Source of the DNA: an uncultured Carnobacterium sp.
Lineage (GTDB): Bacteria; Bacillota; Bacilli; Lactobacillales; Aerococcaceae
DNA: 5,520 nucleotides
Direction of reading: 5' to 3'
NCBI GenBank assembly: GCA_937967765.1
Contig: CALCML010000006.1
Span: 1 to 5,520 of the forward strand
Under the pieces are notes generated by a model. The model worked only from the letters and a program-made list of their open reading frames with translations. It made no database searches and was not told the origin of the DNA. Positions 1-5,520 of the stretch are shown one piece after another. A program made the position numbers and the translations under genes. The first letter of the stretch is position 1; every line of letters begins with the position of its first letter.

Positions 1-2
1 TA

Positions 3-218
3 ACAGAGTACATGATTCAACATGCGAACCGTTACCGTTTATCACATCCTGAAATCGAAACAGCGATTGGTCGTGCGCTTGACCTATTCAACCACACATT
101 CAAATACGATGAATCATTACAAATTATTGAGTCAGCGTTAGAACAAGTGGAACCAGGTGCTGGTAACCGTGTTCGTCAAAACTACCAAGCAGAAAAGAAT
201 AATAGCTTATTCTTCTAA
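3..218 (+). CDS. ezrA: EzrA, septation ring formation regulator (C-terminal fragment)
   Basis: This is the last 71 codons of a gene that begins upstream of the window; the frame is open to the window edge, so the ATG at 12 is an internal Met, not the start. The visible part contains an Asn-Arg-Tyr-Arg motif, then a helix ending in a Phe-Lys-Tyr-Asp-Glu-Ser segment and an Ala-Leu-Glu-Gln-Val-Glu-Pro-Gly motif. This pattern is what I recall at the C-terminus of EzrA proteins of streptococci and bacilli. EzrA is a membrane-anchored, spectrin-like coiled-coil protein that binds FtsZ and controls Z-ring placement; the part seen here would lie in the cytoplasmic domain. A strong terminator follows, so it is transcriptionally separate from the redox operon. 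The identification is from memory of the family; the anchor and most of the coiled coil are not visible. Confidence 0.82.
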   Translation, partial: TEYMIQHANRYRLSHPEIETAIGRALDLFNHTFKYDESLQIIESALEQVEPGAGNRVRQNYQAEKNNSLFF

Positions 219-231
219 TAGATAAATGATT

Positions 232-265
232 AAGCCACGTGGGTGAAAACTCACGTGGCTTTTTT
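232..265 (+). terminator. Rho-independent terminator after ezrA
   Basis: The arm at 233-244 (AGCCACGTGGGT) pairs with 249-260 (ACTCACGTGGCT) to give a 12-bp stem containing one G-U pair, capped by a GAAA tetraloop (245-248). A run of six T follows (260-265). It lies 14 nt after the ezrA stop and should separate ezrA from ccdA. There is no matching T-run on the minus strand, so it looks unidirectional. Confidence 0.93.
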
Positions 266-317
266 GTATTCTTTTGAATCATCGTATCATAATCAAGTTT
301 TATGTGTGGAAAATCTA

Positions 318-346
318 TGTTTTTACGATTCTTCCAGAAGTATACT
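318..346 (+). promoter_or_regulatory. Putative promoter of the ccdA-etrx-msrAB operon
   Basis: The hexamer TATACT (341-346) is a good -10 element, 26 nt before the ccdA start. The only hexamer at 17-bp spacing is TGTTTT (318-323), a poor -35, and there is no extended -10 TG. A weak -35 beside a good -10 would fit a promoter that needs an activator, but that is inference. The -10 sits within an 8-bp palindrome AGTATACT (339-346). The 219-372 gap holds this promoter, the upstream terminator and the ribosome-binding site AAGGAGGG (360-367); I see nothing else convincing in it. Confidence 0.45.
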
Positions 347-372
347 AAAGATACAAATGAAGGAGGGATTTT

Positions 373-1065
373 ATGGATTTTGTATTATGGGGAAGCGTAT
401 TTTTAGCGGGCTTATTCTCGTTTTTTTCTCCGTGCGTGCTACCGCTGTTTCCAGTCTATTTTGGTGTTTTAATGAGTGAACAAGAAGGGCCTCACCTGAA
501 GATTGGGAGATTAGAGATCTATTGGAAGCCAATGATTCGTACAGTCATCTTTATTGCAGGCATTTCAACAGTCTTTTTCTTCTTAGGGTTTGCGGCAACT
601 GCATTAGGAAGTCTGATTTACAATCCTTGGTTTAATATCACACTGGGAGTCGTGATTGTGCTATTGGGATTGCACCAAATGGAACTGTTCCATTTACTAT
701 TTTTACAAAAACAAAAAACAGTTCAGTTTGAAATCAAAGATAAAAAATCGCTTTGGAGTAGTTACTTATTAGGACTCAGCTTCAGCTTCGGATGGACACC
801 TTGTGTGGGACCAGTACTAAGTGCGGTCCTAACGCTTATCTCCACGCAACAAGCCAGTATCACTTATGGTATTTTCTTACTTTGCTTATATATATTAGGA
901 TTGGCCATTCCGTTTTTAATCTTATCAGCTGCTTCAACCGTAGCATTTAAATGGTTTAACCTTGCAAAAAAACGATTATTATTACTTAAAAAAATCGGAG
1001 GACTCGTGATTGTTTTGATGGGAGCATCGATTATCTTTTCCCAACTATCACAAGTTTTCCATTAA
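373..1065 (+). CDS. ccdA: CcdA/DsbD-family thiol-disulfide electron transporter
   Basis: A 230-residue polytopic membrane protein, the usual length for CcdA. It moves reducing equivalents from cytoplasmic thioredoxin to extracytoplasmic thioredoxin-fold proteins. The two redox cysteines lie in the expected motifs: Cys21 in SPCVLPL (19-25) and Cys144 in WTPCVGP (141-147), each at the start of a hydrophobic bundle. About six membrane spans can be seen, near residues 4-34, 55-80, 84-110, 128-155, 163-190 and 207-225, in two pseudo-symmetric halves joined by a charged loop (112-126). The start is set by AAGGAGGG at 360-367, 5 nt before ATG. It is first in an operon with etrx 18 nt downstream, which indicates that its partner is that lipoprotein. 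CcdA of cytochrome c maturation is the family namesake, but no cytochrome gene is nearby, so a role in Msr repair is more likely. Confidence 0.93.
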   Translation: MDFVLWGSVFLAGLFSFFSPCVLPLFPVYFGVLMSEQEGPHLKIGRLEIYWKPMIRTVIFIAGISTVFFFLGFAATALGSLIYNPWFNITLGVVIVLLGLHQMELFHLLFLQKQKTVQFEIKDKKSLWSSYLLGLSFSFGWTPCVGPVLSAVLTLISTQQASITYGIFLLCLYILGLAIPFLILSAASTVAFKWFNLAKKRLLLLKKIGGLVIVLMGASIIFSQLSQVFH

Positions 1066-1083
1066 AAATTAGGAGGAATGAAA

Positions 1084-1725
1084 ATGAAAACAAAATTGAT
1101 GATTGCATTATTTAGTACATTGCTTTTAGGAGCTTGTCAAAATTCACAAATGGGCATGGATAATAAAGACATGAAAGAAACCACTGAAATGATGAGCTCG
1201 ATGAGTGGTGAAAAAATGGATAAAATGGATAACATGAGTTCAAAAGATGAGAAGATGGATAACATGAGTTCAAAAGATGAGAAGATGGACAAAAAGATGG
1301 GAGAAATGGACGATATGACACAGGCTACCTTTACAACTTTAGATGGGAAACAAGTTTCACTAGCAGACTATAAAGGGAAAAAAGTTTATATAAAATTCTG
1401 GGCTTCATGGTGCCCAATTTGTCTATCTGGACTAGCGGACATTACTCAACTTTCTGAAATGCCACCAAAAGATTCAGTGATTCTTACAGTCATTGCACCT
1501 GGTGTGAACCGCGAAAAATCTTTAGAGGACTTCAAAAAATGGTTTGACGGGGTAGACTACCATTCATTACCAGTACTCGTAGATAAAGACGGTCAATTCT
1601 TGAAGAAACTTGGAGTTGTTGGCTATCCAACCTCAGCATTTATCGATGCTAATGGAAAAGTTGTCAGAGTTCAACCAGGACACGTTTCTAATGACGATAT
1701 CGTAAAAACGCTAGAAAGCCTATAA
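1084..1725 (+). CDS. etrx: Extracellular thioredoxin-fold lipoprotein with Met-rich linker (Etrx-like)
   Basis: A 213-residue surface lipoprotein of the TlpA/ResA-like thioredoxin family. An N-terminal signal peptide ends in the lipobox LLGAC, with the lipidated residue at Cys18. Residues 23-78 form a low-complexity, charged linker with 15 Met in 56 residues, including two exact copies of a ten-residue unit ([10 protein letters not shown]). Residues 79-213 are the thioredoxin fold: redox motif WCPIC (Trp109, Cys110, Cys113) after the FWAS strand, and the cis-proline loop GYPTS (Pro182). The neighbours say that it accepts electrons from CcdA and passes them to MsrAB, as Etrx1 does in pneumococcus. 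Start choice: AGGAGG at 1071-1076 is 7 nt from ATG 1084 but only 1 nt from the in-frame ATG at 1078, so 1084 is preferred; the alternative adds two residues. The gap to msrAB is 16 nt. The Met-rich linker is the odd part; I do not recall it in pneumococcal Etrx1. Confidence 0.9.
   Translation: MKTKLMIALFSTLLLGACQNSQMGMDNKDMKETTEMMSSMSGEKMDKMDNMSSKDEKMDNMSSKDEKMDKKMGEMDDMTQATFTTLDGKQVSLADYKGKKVYIKFWASWCPICLSGLADITQLSEMPPKDSVILTVIAPGVNREKSLEDFKKWFDGVDYHSLPVLVDKDGQFLKKLGVVGYPTSAFIDANGKVVRVQPGHVSNDDIVKTLESL
1225..1284 (+). repeat. Perfect 30-bp tandem duplication in the etrx linker
   Basis: Bases 1225-1254 and 1255-1284 are identical, in frame, each encoding the ten residues [11 protein letters not shown] third copy begins (ATGGA, 1285-1289) and then diverges. 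The absence of silent differences suggests a recent duplication or ongoing slippage. A change in copy number would lengthen or shorten the linker by ten residues without shifting frame. Confidence 0.97.
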
Positions 1726-1741
1726 GAAAGGAGAGTTCTCT

Positions 1742-2857
1742 ATGGATAAAAAATTAGTGGTGACACTCTTTGCTGTAGTCATCATTCTTTTAGGAGTGCT
1801 TTATTTTGCCAAAGGAGGTACCCTTGCAAAGGATTCAAAGGCTGATGAAATCTCCAATAAGGTAACCAAACTAATGGAAACAGATAGCACTACAAGTGAA
1901 ATGAAAAAGGAAGGTGAACATATGAAAGAGATATATTTAGCAGGCGGATGTTTTTGGGGATTAGAAGAATACTTTTCCAGAATTAATGGTGTTATTGATG
2001 TTGTTAGTGGATACGCGAATGGAAAGGTTGAAACAACCAATTATCAGCTCATTCATGATACCGACCATGCGGAAACGATTCATGTTACTTATGATGCTGA
2101 TAAAATTTCCCTACGCGAGTTATTGTTGTATTACTTTAGAGTCATTGATCCATTTTCTGTGAATAAACAGGGAAATGATACAGGAAGACAATATCGTACG
2201 GGTATTTATTATGTTGATGAGGCAGATAGCGCCATTATTCAACAAGTCATGAAGGAAAAAGAAGAATCCTTTGGTAAGAAATTAGCCGTTGAGACGGAAC
2301 CTTTGAAAAATTTTGTGGTAGCAGAAGATTATCATCAAGATTACTTGAAGAAGAATCCAAATGGATATTGCCACATTGACGTTAAAAAGGCGAGTGACCC
2401 TGTAATTGATGCCAGTCTTTATCCACTACCTGATGAAGAGACTCTAAAAGCAACACTTACGAAGGAACAATACGCAGTTACTCGTGAAAATAAAACGGAA
2501 AGAGCATTTTCAAATGAATACTGGGATAATCATGAACAAGGAATTTATGTAGATGTAGTTACAGGCGAACCGCTCTTTTCTTCAAAAGATAAATTTGATT
2601 CTGGCTGCGGCTGGCCAAGTTTTTCAAAACCAATTTCTTCGGAAGTTGTGACCTATCATGAGGATAATAGTTTCAATATGAAACGTGTTGAAGTTCGAAG
2701 TAGGGTAGCCGATTCACACCTTGGACATGTTTTTGAAGATGGTCCGAAAGAAAAAGGTGGACTTCGTTTTTGTATCAATAGTGCTTCCATCAAATTCATC
2801 CCACTCAATGAGATGGAAGCAAAGGGATATGGTTATTTAGTCGATTTCGTCAAATAA
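1742..2857 (+). CDS. msrAB: Membrane-anchored bifunctional peptide methionine sulfoxide reductase MsrA/MsrB
   Basis: A 371-residue fusion enzyme that reduces both stereoisomers of methionine sulfoxide: the S form by MsrA and the R form by MsrB. Residues 4-24 form one hydrophobic segment with no lipobox Cys, so it is an uncleaved anchor or signal; residues 25-60 are a charged linker. The MsrA domain (about 61-215) has catalytic Cys70 in GGCFWG and a likely recycling Cys210 in NGYCHI. The MsrB domain (about 235-371) has resolving Cys289 in SGCGWPSF and catalytic Cys344 in RFCINSAS, with the HLGHVF motif at 326-331. The paired CXXC zinc-site cysteines of some MsrBs are absent. The A-then-B order matches streptococcal MsrAB; Neisseria PilB also carries a thioredoxin domain, here supplied by the separate etrx gene. 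Start: AAGGAG (1728-1733), 8 nt before ATG. A second plausible start at 1922 is listed separately. It is the last gene of the operon, followed by a terminator. Confidence 0.95.
   Translation: MDKKLVVTLFAVVIILLGVLYFAKGGTLAKDSKADEISNKVTKLMETDSTTSEMKKEGEHMKEIYLAGGCFWGLEEYFSRINGVIDVVSGYANGKVETTNYQLIHDTDHAETIHVTYDADKISLRELLLYYFRVIDPFSVNKQGNDTGRQYRTGIYYVDEADSAIIQQVMKEKEESFGKKLAVETEPLKNFVVAEDYHQDYLKKNPNGYCHIDVKKASDPVIDASLYPLPDEETLKATLTKEQYAVTRENKTERAFSNEYWDNHEQGIYVDVVTGEPLFSSKDKFDSGCGWPSFSKPISSEVVTYHEDNSFNMKRVEVRSRVADSHLGHVFEDGPKEKGGLRFCINSASIKFIPLNEMEAKGYGYLVDFVK
1907..1924 (+). promoter_or_regulatory. Possible internal ribosome-binding site and start within msrAB
   Basis: The purine-rich AAGGAAGGTGA (1907-1917) resembles a Shine-Dalgarno site and ends 4 nt before an in-frame ATG at 1922. 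That ATG is codon 61, and translation from it begins [13 protein letters not shown], which is how ordinary cytoplasmic MsrA/MsrAB proteins start. Initiation here would give a soluble 311-residue enzyme holding both catalytic domains without the membrane segment. Whether it is used cannot be told from sequence alone; it may be the remnant start of an ancestral soluble gene that gained an anchor. Confidence 0.4.
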
Positions 2858-2863
2858 CCACTC

Positions 2864-2906
2864 AGTGCTTCTCTAAGTTATTCTCCTTTAGAGAAGCACT
2901 TTTTTT
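2864..2906 (+). terminator. Rho-independent terminator after msrAB
   Basis: The arm AGTGCTTCTCTAA (2864-2876) pairs perfectly over 13 bp with TTAGAGAAGCACT (2888-2900), with an 11-nt loop, followed by an unbroken T run (2900-2906). It begins 6 nt after the msrAB stop and separates the redox operon from the two-component genes. Confidence 0.95.
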
Positions 2907-2919
2907 GAGTAAAAATAGA

Positions 2920-2948
2920 TTTAAAACCGTTATGAATAGAAGTATAAT
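2920..2948 (+). promoter_or_regulatory. Putative promoter of the two-component operon
   Basis: TTTAAA (2920-2925, four of six matches to the -35 consensus), a 17-bp spacer and a perfect TATAAT (2943-2948). It lies just after the msrAB terminator and before the regulator gene. The predicted start point, near 2955, falls inside the ribosome-binding site AAAGGAGGG (2953-2961), so the leader would be only about 14 nt. Confidence 0.65.
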
Positions 2949-2968
2949 AGAGAAAGGAGGGAAATAAG

Positions 2969-3715
2969 ATGTATTCAATCTTAATAGTTGAAGATGAACC
3001 AATTATTCGTAGAGGGATTGCATCCTTAATTGATTTTGAATCGCTGGGAATTTCAACGGTTCAGGAAGTAGAAAATGGGGAGCAAGCACTGGAAAAAATA
3101 CGAGAAGAAGCGCCGGATATTTTACTGACAGATATTAATATGCCGAAAATGGATGGCATTACTCTTGCGCAGTTGGTAAGAACAGAATATCCGCAAATGA
3201 GAATTATCTTCTTAACAGGGTATGATTATGTAGATTATTTATTATCTGCAGTGAAAATTGGAGTAGAAGATTATATTTTAAAGCCAGTAACGAAATCAGA
3301 AATCGAAGCTTTATTGGTGAAAGTTGTATCCAAACTAAACGAAGAAAAGCGCCAACGCGAACTATTGGCATTAGCAAGTGAAGAGGATTCCTCTTCAGGA
3401 ACTCAGCATTTCGAGAAGCTGATTTTAGAGCAATTAACTAATCCAAATTTAGCGCTAGGTGAACTTGCAAAGCAATTAGGATTCAGTACAAACTACCTTA
3501 GCCTTTTAATCAAAAAAGAACTTGGAATGTCCTTTCAAGAGTATGTGACTCAGCAACGGATTCAAAGAGCAAAGCGTCTCTTATTATCAACCGACATGAA
3601 GATTTATGAGGTGGCTTTAGCCGTTGGAATAGAAGATATGAACTATTTCTCTTATCGATTCAAGTCGATTGTCGGCGTTTCCCCTAAAAGTTTTAGAAGT
3701 GGGGCAAAAATATGA
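2969..3715 (+). CDS. YesN-type response regulator, receiver plus AraC-family DNA-binding domain
   Basis: A 248-residue cytoplasmic transcription regulator. The receiver domain (about 1-122) has acidic residues Glu8 and Asp9, phosphoacceptor Asp55 in LLTDINMPKMDG, switch Thr83 and Lys105 in the LKP motif. A short linker (123-147) leads to an AraC/XylS-type double helix-turn-helix (about 148-245): first helix pair around LGELAKQLGFSTNYLS (163-178), second around IYEVALAVGIEDMNYFSYRF (212-231), ending with the family's GVSPKSFR motif. It lacks the long central region of Bacillus YesN, as streptococcal TCS09-type regulators do. It is translated from AAAGGAGGG, 7 nt before ATG, and its last codons overlap the kinase by 4 nt (ATGA), so the two are coupled. 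Homologues regulate carbohydrate uptake or surface-protein genes. The targets here are unknown; position beside msrAB resembles pneumococcal rr09 but does not prove that it controls the redox operon. Confidence 0.92.
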   Translation: MYSILIVEDEPIIRRGIASLIDFESLGISTVQEVENGEQALEKIREEAPDILLTDINMPKMDGITLAQLVRTEYPQMRIIFLTGYDYVDYLLSAVKIGVEDYILKPVTKSEIEALLVKVVSKLNEEKRQRELLALASEEDSSSGTQHFEKLILEQLTNPNLALGELAKQLGFSTNYLSLLIKKELGMSFQEYVTQQRIQRAKRLLLSTDMKIYEVALAVGIEDMNYFSYRFKSIVGVSPKSFRSGAKI

Positions 3716-5406
3716 AAAAACAGTCCCTTGCAACAAGATTATTTGCCTATTTAAGTATCATGCTTTTTGTCATGGTCGTTTTAATTGGAAGCTTCTATTT
3801 TATAAAGAGTAGCGAGGTTTTTCATCGTGAAGTAGAAGACCATACCATTCATGAGATTGATACAAGTTCCAAGTATATCGAACAGTACGTTTCGAATTTA
3901 AAATCTACTTCAAGATCTTTATCACAGTCGCAGGCAATTAAGGACTTTGCCAGTCAAACAACAGCTGAAAATGAAACGGCAATCCATGAATGGCTTGAGA
4001 CAATGTTGAAGAGTCATCCGGATTTTGTATCGATACGATTGGTGACGAAAGATGGAAGATTAATTACGACCGGGATGGAAGAGGAAATGGTGACTTCAGC
4101 GGATATGATGGCCCAAAAATGGTATCAAGATGCTCTAGAACACTCGAATGTCCCAATCATTCAGTCTATCAAGAATCAAAATAATCAAATCGTGATTTCT
4201 ATTAGTCAGGAAGTGAAAAGCAACACAGGAGAAAATCTCGGCGTTATCCGCTTAGATGTGGATTATCACGAACTAGAAAAATATGTGAAAGAACTTTCTC
4301 TAGGGGAAAATGGGTATGCCTTTGTCATCCAAAAGGACGGTACACTTATTTATCATCCGGATTCGGAGGCTTTCGAGTCAGTTGATAAGCAAATGTCGGT
4401 ACAAGAAATATCCAATAGTCCGATGGATTCAATGGTGTCTGATGATTTTTTTGTTCATAAAAGCCCTATTGAAAATAGCGATTGGATCTTAGTAGGTGTT
4501 AGCTCATTTAGTCGGTTTAAAGAAGACTCTGTAAAACTACTTGGGATTGTCAGTGTTGTTGGAGTCCTTAGCTTGCTCATTTGTATGTTGGGTATTTTTA
4601 CATTGATTCGTTATCAATTACTACCTGTTAAAAAACTAGGGCAAGTGATGAGACGAGTAGAAGAAGGCGATACGACCATTCGAGCAGAACAAAAAGGAGC
4701 TCAAGAATTCCAAGCGCTAGCAGGTACCTTTAATCAGATGCTCGAGAGAATCGAGACTTTAATGAAGGAAGAAAAAGAGCAAGAAGCATTGACCCGCATC
4801 TATGAATTAAAGGCGTTAACGAGTCAAATTAATCCGCACTTCTTGTATAATACGCTAGATACCATTATTTGGATGGCAGAATTTCAAGACCATCAAAAGG
4901 TAGTAGACATTACGAAGGCGCTCTCTAATTACTTTAGACTTTCCTTGAATGCTGGAGAAGAAATAGTGACCTTACGCCAAGAAATCGAGCATGTCCGTCA
5001 ATATCTGTTTATTCAAAAGGAACGATATGGAGATAAATTGGAATATACTATTTTCGAACCTGATGATATTCCTGATATCAAGCTTCCAAAAATCGTTCTG
5101 CAGCCACTCGTAGAAAATGCTATCTATCACGGCATTAAAGAGTCAGAGCGCCCTGGGAAAATTACGATTACTGTGTCTAAAAGAGATACTTTTATAGATA
5201 TTTGTATTGCGGATAATGGGGTAGGAATAAAAGAAAATACAACGAGTACAAAAGAACTTGGTGGAGTTGGTATTAAGAATATCAAAGAACGATTGACGCT
5301 CTTCTTCGGAGAAGCTTTTTCGATGGAAATTGAATCTGAGCCTAATGCATATACGAGAGTGTATTTACACCTTCCGTTAAAAGAAGAAGGACATGCGAAT
5401 AGTTGA
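3712..5406 (+). CDS. YesM-type sensor histidine kinase (cache-HAMP-HisKA_7TM-like His_kinase)
   Basis: A 564-residue membrane kinase, the cognate partner of the overlapping response regulator. First membrane span about 12-32; extracellular sensor about 33-272 with the look of a double cache domain (a KWYQDAL segment at 136-142 in the place of the family's R-x-WY motif, and a second strand set with GENGYAFVIQKDGTLIYHP at 198-216); second span about 275-299; HAMP linker about 300-352. The phosphoacceptor is His376 in SQINPHFLYNTLD, the His_kinase family signature (PF06580-like). The ATPase domain shows the N box PLVENAIYHG (465-474), DNGVG (501-505) and GGVGIKN (517-523). All catalytic motifs are intact. 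The start overlaps the regulator stop as ATGA, with only a weak purine stretch (GAAGTGGGG) upstream, so translation probably depends on coupling. Cache kinases of this class sense small extracellular molecules, often sugars or peptides; the ligand here cannot be read from the sequence. Confidence 0.93.
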   Translation: MKKQSLATRLFAYLSIMLFVMVVLIGSFYFIKSSEVFHREVEDHTIHEIDTSSKYIEQYVSNLKSTSRSLSQSQAIKDFASQTTAENETAIHEWLETMLKSHPDFVSIRLVTKDGRLITTGMEEEMVTSADMMAQKWYQDALEHSNVPIIQSIKNQNNQIVISISQEVKSNTGENLGVIRLDVDYHELEKYVKELSLGENGYAFVIQKDGTLIYHPDSEAFESVDKQMSVQEISNSPMDSMVSDDFFVHKSPIENSDWILVGVSSFSRFKEDSVKLLGIVSVVGVLSLLICMLGIFTLIRYQLLPVKKLGQVMRRVEEGDTTIRAEQKGAQEFQALAGTFNQMLERIETLMKEEKEQEALTRIYELKALTSQINPHFLYNTLDTIIWMAEFQDHQKVVDITKALSNYFRLSLNAGEEIVTLRQEIEHVRQYLFIQKERYGDKLEYTIFEPDDIPDIKLPKIVLQPLVENAIYHGIKESERPGKITITVSKRDTFIDICIADNGVGIKENTTSTKELGGVGIKNIKERLTLFFGEAFSMEIESEPNAYTRVYLHLPLKEEGHANS

Positions 5407-5431
5407 CAAAACTAGGCGCTTTTCGTATACT
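5403..5431 (+). promoter_or_regulatory. Near-consensus sigma-A promoter overlapping the kinase stop codon
   Basis: A perfect TTGACA (5403-5408), an exact 17-bp spacer and TATACT (5426-5431, five of six). The -35 includes the TGA stop of the kinase gene (5404-5406). No terminator lies between, so kinase transcripts would read into the following leader. The predicted start near 5438 falls just before the structured leader. Confidence 0.8.
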
Positions 5432-5437
5432 TCTAAA

Positions 5438-5520
5438 GGTAAGCAATCGGATTGAGATTTTACTTTATTAGAGAGGCTTGTCTGGTGAAAATAGCCATCA
5501 AAATCGTGCTCCCGATTGAA
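5438..5520 (+). ncRNA. Probable T-box leader, Stem I region (partial, runs off window)
   Basis: Right after the promoter lies a long imperfect hairpin. CAATCGG (5444-5450) pairs with CCGATTG (5512-5518); inside it GATTTT (5456-5461) pairs with AAAATC (5500-5505); at the top GGCT (5475-5478) pairs with AGCC (5493-5496). AGAGA (5470-5474) and GGTGAAA (5484-5490) stand in the places of the conserved AG bulge and distal loop of T-box Stem I. T-box leaders bind uncharged tRNA and control aminoacyl-tRNA synthetase, amino-acid biosynthesis or transporter genes in Firmicutes. The decisive parts, the specifier loop assignment and the antiterminator with the TGGNACC sequence, are unresolved or outside the window, so neither the amino acid nor the downstream gene can be named. 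Confidence 0.62.

Noticed and set aside
280..295. ATCAT direct repeats (ATCAT-CGT-ATCAT) upstream of ccdA as an operator
   Set aside because: Five-base units in AT-rich DNA are expected by chance, and no matching pair was found upstream of the regulator gene.
243..479. Open frame beginning in the ezrA terminator and overlapping ccdA in another frame
   Set aside because: It starts inside the hairpin, has no ribosome-binding site, and overlaps a well-supported ccdA.
1225..1284. CRISPR-like repeat
   Set aside because: Two directly abutting copies with no spacers, in frame within a gene; a coding tandem repeat.
1112..1321. Minus-strand open frame rich in Ser, Pro, Tyr and Cys opposite etrx
   Set aside because: It is the antisense of the Met/Asp/Lys repeat region; its repeated composition comes from the repeats and it has no convincing ribosome-binding site.
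1801..2040. Minus-strand open frame inside msrAB
   Set aside because: It is fully overlapped by a conserved enzyme domain and has no initiation signal.
4310..4492. Short + strand frame inside the kinase gene
   Set aside because: It lies entirely within the cache-domain coding region, with no ribosome-binding site or recognisable protein features.
5465..5518. SAM-I (S-box) riboswitch, suggested by the AGAGAGG stretch and the methionine theme
   Set aside because: The conserved S-box core after the AGAG stretch (GGAGGGA and GGCCC-like elements) is missing, while GGTGAAA in the apical loop fits a T-box Stem I better.

Overview
The window comes from an AT-rich, low-GC Gram-positive bacterium. 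Shine-Dalgarno sites are strong (AGGAGG type), terminators are classic hairpin-plus-T-run, one gene end matches EzrA (a Firmicutes division protein), and the gene set is the surface methionine-sulfoxide-repair locus known from streptococci. A member of the Lactobacillales (Streptococcus, Granulicatella or other Carnobacteriaceae-like coccus) is the best guess. This is inferred from protein resemblance and synteny, not proven.

Layout, all on the + strand: (1) 1-218, the C-terminal end of ezrA, closed by a strong terminator at 232-265. (2) 373-2857, a tight three-gene operon: ccdA (membrane thiol-electron transporter), etrx (thioredoxin-fold lipoprotein) and msrAB (membrane-anchored fused methionine sulfoxide reductase A/B), closed by a 13-bp-stem terminator at 2864-2906. 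(3) 2969-5406, a separate transcription unit encoding a YesN-type AraC-family response regulator and a YesM-type cache/HAMP histidine kinase, overlapping by 4 nt. (4) 5403-5520, a near-consensus promoter that starts inside the kinase stop codon, followed by what looks like the first half of a T-box (tRNA-sensing) leader whose regulated gene lies beyond the window.

How the genes work together: CcdA would pass electrons from cytoplasmic thioredoxin across the membrane to the CXXC of the lipoprotein Etrx. Etrx would reduce MsrAB, which reduces oxidised methionines in surface proteins. The order ccdA-etrx-msrAB followed by a YesN/YesM pair resembles the pneumococcal ccdA1-etrx1-msrAB1 plus TCS09 (rr09/hk09) locus, so most of the window is a known system. 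The less usual parts are: an extremely methionine-rich linker in Etrx (15 Met in 56 residues) containing a perfect 30-bp tandem duplication; a second well-placed ribosome-binding site and start codon inside msrAB that could give a soluble cytoplasmic enzyme; and the T-box-like leader directly abutting the kinase gene.
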